Assembly (NCBI GenBank): GCA_039621445.1
Contig: CP154955.1
Location: forward strand, 37,117,123 to 37,181,122
Source: Euglena gracilis
Taxonomy: Eukaryota > Euglenida > Euglenophyceae > Euglenales
DNA length: 64,000 nucleotides
Reading direction: 5' to 3'
A program made the translations under genes and the position numbers. Shown here piece by piece: positions 60,933-64,000 of the stretch. Within the stretch, counting starts at the first letter, position 1; each line of letters begins with the position of its first letter. The notes under the pieces are model-generated. The model was not told the origin of the DNA. It saw only the letters and a list, made by a program, of their open reading frames with translations, and made no database searches.

Positions 60933-63900
60933 CTTGATTCCCAAATTTCCACACAGGAAAATGGCCGAAAAGTGTGCAATGTTCTTGGCAAAAACATAAG
61001 GTGAATAAAAGTATTGGTAAAGGATTTCTGGCATCTTTGGACCATCGGCCATCCCAAACCTCATTTTTTTCGACTTTCTGATTTTTGACCCCGTTTGGAG
61101 CCCCCACTGGAAGTTGGCTTAGGGTGGTCCAAAGGCACAATCCCGTCCTGCAAGGTCGCAACGGTCATTGGCTGAATTGGCTGATGTTAGTTGACCGACT
61201 CGCCGCTTTAATGTGAATGGGAGATGTTTCCGATTTTTCGAGGCCCTCAAAAATTCATCATCTGCACAAAACCCCTTGTACTCGTAGGCCTGAGAGAGAA
61301 TCTTTAAATCTTGCAATTGAGCACCTGGCGTGCCCAGTCCGTTGAGCCAGCACAGGAAATGCTCGCATTTTATACCCCAGTTACGGATCACCTTGGTTTG
61401 TGGGGATTATTGAAAGCCCAACATAATAAAATGTGCACGTGTAAATGCCATGTATCTTTACTGTTCTCATGTGCTCTAAAGCAATGAAATTCCCTTGGAT
61501 TTATGAAATTTCACACAACTCGTTGACCGACTGGCCAGTTGCCATTCCAGCCAGCTTGTTTGTGCCAACCAGTCAATCGACTAGGCGAATCCTTTGCTGA
61601 AAGGGTCCACCAGGATTTCCACTGGTTGCAGCCGAAAGGCCACTTGCTAAAAAACCCCAAGGGGGAGGGATTCCTCCCAGCTGGAAAATTTACTGTGGAA
61701 ATGGGGTTCACTGTGCTTTTTTTTGTTAGCTTTGTTCCCCCCCAAAAAATGCCAACGGGCATTTTGTAAGAAACAAAAAAGATTCACCATGCAGCTGCTA
61801 GCAGACCCTCCCCAGGGTTGAATTCGGCAGGGGGGGGGGTCGGACCCCCCTCCGGTCCAAGGGGAACCCCACCACCTACCCAGTGCAGATGCCGGAGCAA
61901 ATTGCCTGGTGCAATTTGTTCTCGTTTCTCATATCCATATCCATTCATATCACCACAAGAAATTTGCAACTCTTTTTTGAAGAAAAAAAACATAACACAA
62001 TGCAACAACTTTAGGTCAAAATATGCACAACTGCGCAAATAACTGCCCTCTTCACTTACCCTTGGCACCTGGGGGTTCAATGGCAATACAGGAGTCCAGA
62101 CAAAAAAACGCGAGCATCATTGCAGCAGTTTGCGGACCCCATGTGGAATCACGTGTTATTTTCTTTAAAAAAAACACAAAAAATTTTGCCGGAATGCCTG
62201 AAAAGCCGTAAAAAAAAAAAAACAACCCCAAAAGACCCAAAAAATCCCATCTTTCGAATTTTGAGCAGAAAAGAAGTGGCAAATATCAGCAAAAATAAGC
62301 CAACTCCGGAAAAAAATCATTTCTGGCATCGCTGGAACATTGTCTTTCCACCCAAAAATCAAAAAATGGGGTTTCGACTTTTGCTTTTTTAAAATCTGCA
62401 CTGACGTTGGTTCAATGCCCAGATGGGTCCTTGACCGCCCGAAAAAAATAGACGTATTACAGCTAACGGGAGAAACGTTGGCCACCCGACCTGAGAAGCA
62501 GGGCCACCGGCCCCAGAACGATGGCCACTGGACCCAAAACCGCGGCCACGGAACCTAAAAATAGTGCCCACGTGACCTAAAAATAGGGGCCCCTTGACCT
62601 AAAAACCATGGCCACTGGGACCTGAATGTGCATCATGACTTTTATGCAGCGCCGTGGGTCAGGGAACACAAATGCAACAAACATTCCAGAGCTGATACAT
62701 GACTACGGTGCCCAGTTGAAGTGGTCAGAGGCATACGAGGGGGAAGAAGTTCTATGAAACACGTGTCCAACAAACACGTGTTTTCATGTTGCTTTGGGCG
62801 CATGGCGGTAAACTAGGGGGGTGGGTAGTGGGTAGTCGGCCGACTAGTCGACAGACTACCCAAGTGGTCGGCCAACTAGGCCTGGTCGGTAGGTAATCGG
62901 CGAGATGGGGTGGGAGGGGGGGGGGTAGCGGGTAGTTGGCCGACTAGTCGGCGAAATACCCACTCTAATGTACTCTACTAATGTACTGTAACGGCTCAAA
63001 ACTGCCGACTTTTTAGCCCCCCCCATGAAGAAAATCCTCTGCAAACTAGTCGGTGGCGTCATAAAAATGGTCTCTGGCAGGCCCAAATAACCCGGAAATG
63101 GTCCGGATGGGTCCAAATAAGTGCCTTACACCAACATATATACCCTTAGCTCGGAAATATTTGGTCGGTAGGGGTCGGTGGGCCCTTGATGGGGGTCCGG
63201 AGGGGTAAAAAATCAATGGTGAAAGAGGGATTGCATGAAAATCCTTTAGAAATGCAAGCATTCTGGATCACGAGGGGCAAAACCCCCCTCCACCCCCATC
63301 CGAGCCTCAAATAACAAATCCCTTCTATGTTGGCAACATACTCGGGGGCTAAGTCGTTTTTGCAGCTCACCTTGACATTCATGGGGGGGGCTCCGCCCCC
63401 CGCACCCCCCCCCTCAAATTTCAAAATCGCTTGTATGTTGGCAACATAGTTGGAGGGATAAGTCCTTTTTGTGCGAAAATTTGACATTATGTTGAAAATC
63501 CAATGGGGAGAGGTGTCCTTTTGCCTAAAGTGGCCCAAAATGGACATTCCCCCCCCCCAAGTTTTTGCATCTTCACCCCCAATTGGGGGGTTCTGGAGCC
63601 ACTTGGGTGGGTTTTGACAGGCGTTGAGGTGATCTGGACAAAAAAAATTTCAGGGGGGGTAGTCAGCTGAATAGTCGGTCGACTACCAACTGCCCCCCCC
63701 AGTCTACCGTTAGGCACTTGCAATTGGGCAGAAAGCAACGTCTGGGTTGGAGAAGTGACAAAATGCCCGCAAGTCACAGGTCTGGCGTTACAATTTCCCC
63801 CTCGTAAACTAGGGCAGGTTTGTGACACAAGATGCCGTTTCTCAATGGGTTGCTTTCTGAAATTTGGCATCCTCAGCTCATCCTCAGCAGACTTTGGGTG

Positions 63901-64000
63901 CGGAATGGGGTGGAAAATACCAGGTGTACACTCAAATTAGTGAATTGGTTTGCCTACTCATCCAGGGAGCCATGCAGACAGGAATTCGGGAGGCAAGGTC
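60933..64000. other. Region upstream of the IMPDH exons: repeats and weak exon candidates
   Basis: 61,119-61,391 (-) is a protein-like open frame (LQDLKILSQAYEYKGFCADD) without a family. 61,880-61,969 (-) encodes ISCGDMNGYGYEKREQI up to a donor-like TGG|GTAGGT. GTAGTCGGCCGACTAGTCG words occur at 62,826-62,960 and 63,655-63,690, and TATGTTGGCAACATA is repeated at 63,327 and 63,434. No IMPDH N-terminal motif was found. Confidence 0.35.
62650..62757 (+). CDS. Candidate plus-strand terminal exon
   Basis: After CTTTTATGCAG, 36 in-frame codons end at TGA 62,755-62,757 and encode IPELIHDYGAQLKWSEAYEG among others. Codon use and composition are protein-like. No upstream partner identified; unrecognised. 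Confidence 0.3.
   Translation, partial: RRGSGNTNATNIPELIHDYGAQLKWSEAYEGEEVL

Noticed and set aside
62060-62120. Minus-strand start exon MMLAFFCLDSCIAIEP before a GTAAGT donor
   Set aside because: Good donor, but splicing to the next candidate exon (61,880-61,969) gives an early stop; nothing else supports it.
63940-64000. Possible IMPDH N-terminal fragment (DLASRIPVCMAP) at the window edge
   Set aside because: Only a faint likeness to the S-R-x-I-x-L-x-x-P-L-V-S-S-P-M-D block; key residues are missing.
1-64000. tRNA or rRNA genes
   Set aside because: No cloverleaf with A/B boxes and no rRNA core sequence was noticed by eye on either strand; a covariance-model scan was not possible.

Overview
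The window looks like repeat-rich nuclear DNA from a eukaryote, probably a protist or alga. Genes are in pieces separated by introns, the mobile elements are DIRS-type tyrosine-recombinase retrotransposons and a chromodomain Ty3/gypsy element, and there are no bacterial-type operons. The lineage cannot be fixed from sequence alone. Two traits stand out: very many short inverted-repeat elements built around long C or G homopolymers, and introns that mix GT-AG ends with GC-AG ends and apparently CA-AG ends.

Layout. 1-18 kb: mostly repeats, with a set of plus-strand exons. Exons at 10,938-12,855 join in frame by GT-AG splicing. Exons at 15,783-17,472 encode helical, HEAT-like protein, possibly a GCN1-type protein, but no name is certain. 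18.9-26.9 kb: two copies of one DIRS element (DIRS-A), head to head, inserted into a single copy of a dispersed host repeat. 28.9-32.1 kb: a decayed gag-like gene on the plus strand. 32.1-35 kb: an unrecognised decayed coding block on the minus strand. 35-46.3 kb: a decayed chromodomain Ty3/gypsy pol on the minus strand. A DIRS fragment splits its integrase, and a 4.8-kb composite element (41,010-45,838) splits its protease. That composite carries two copies of a free-standing Dam-like methyltransferase ORF. 46.3-52.2 kb: a relic related to DIRS-A, interrupted by a nearly intact second DIRS element (DIRS-B, 47,490-52,061) with gag, RT-RNase H-Dam-like and tyrosine recombinase ORFs. The recombinase ORF runs through the internal complementary region and ends in a PHD-type zinc finger. 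53.2-60.9 kb: the 3' part of an IMP dehydrogenase gene on the minus strand, eight exons, with introns full of short repeats. 61-64 kb: repeats and a few weak exon candidates.

The only clearly recognised host gene is IMP dehydrogenase (guanine nucleotide synthesis). The rest is dominated by nested transposition, whose order can be read: gypsy first, then the DIRS fragment and the composite inside it; separately, a DIRS-A relative, then DIRS-B inside it. Candidate undescribed points are the recombinase-PHD fusion reading through the DIRS circle-junction complement, the methyltransferase-only element, the CA-AG introns with a possible 14-nt intron, and a set of inverted-repeat families that share one hairpin core but have different terminal words. 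Homopolymer runs and frameshifts may partly be sequencing error.
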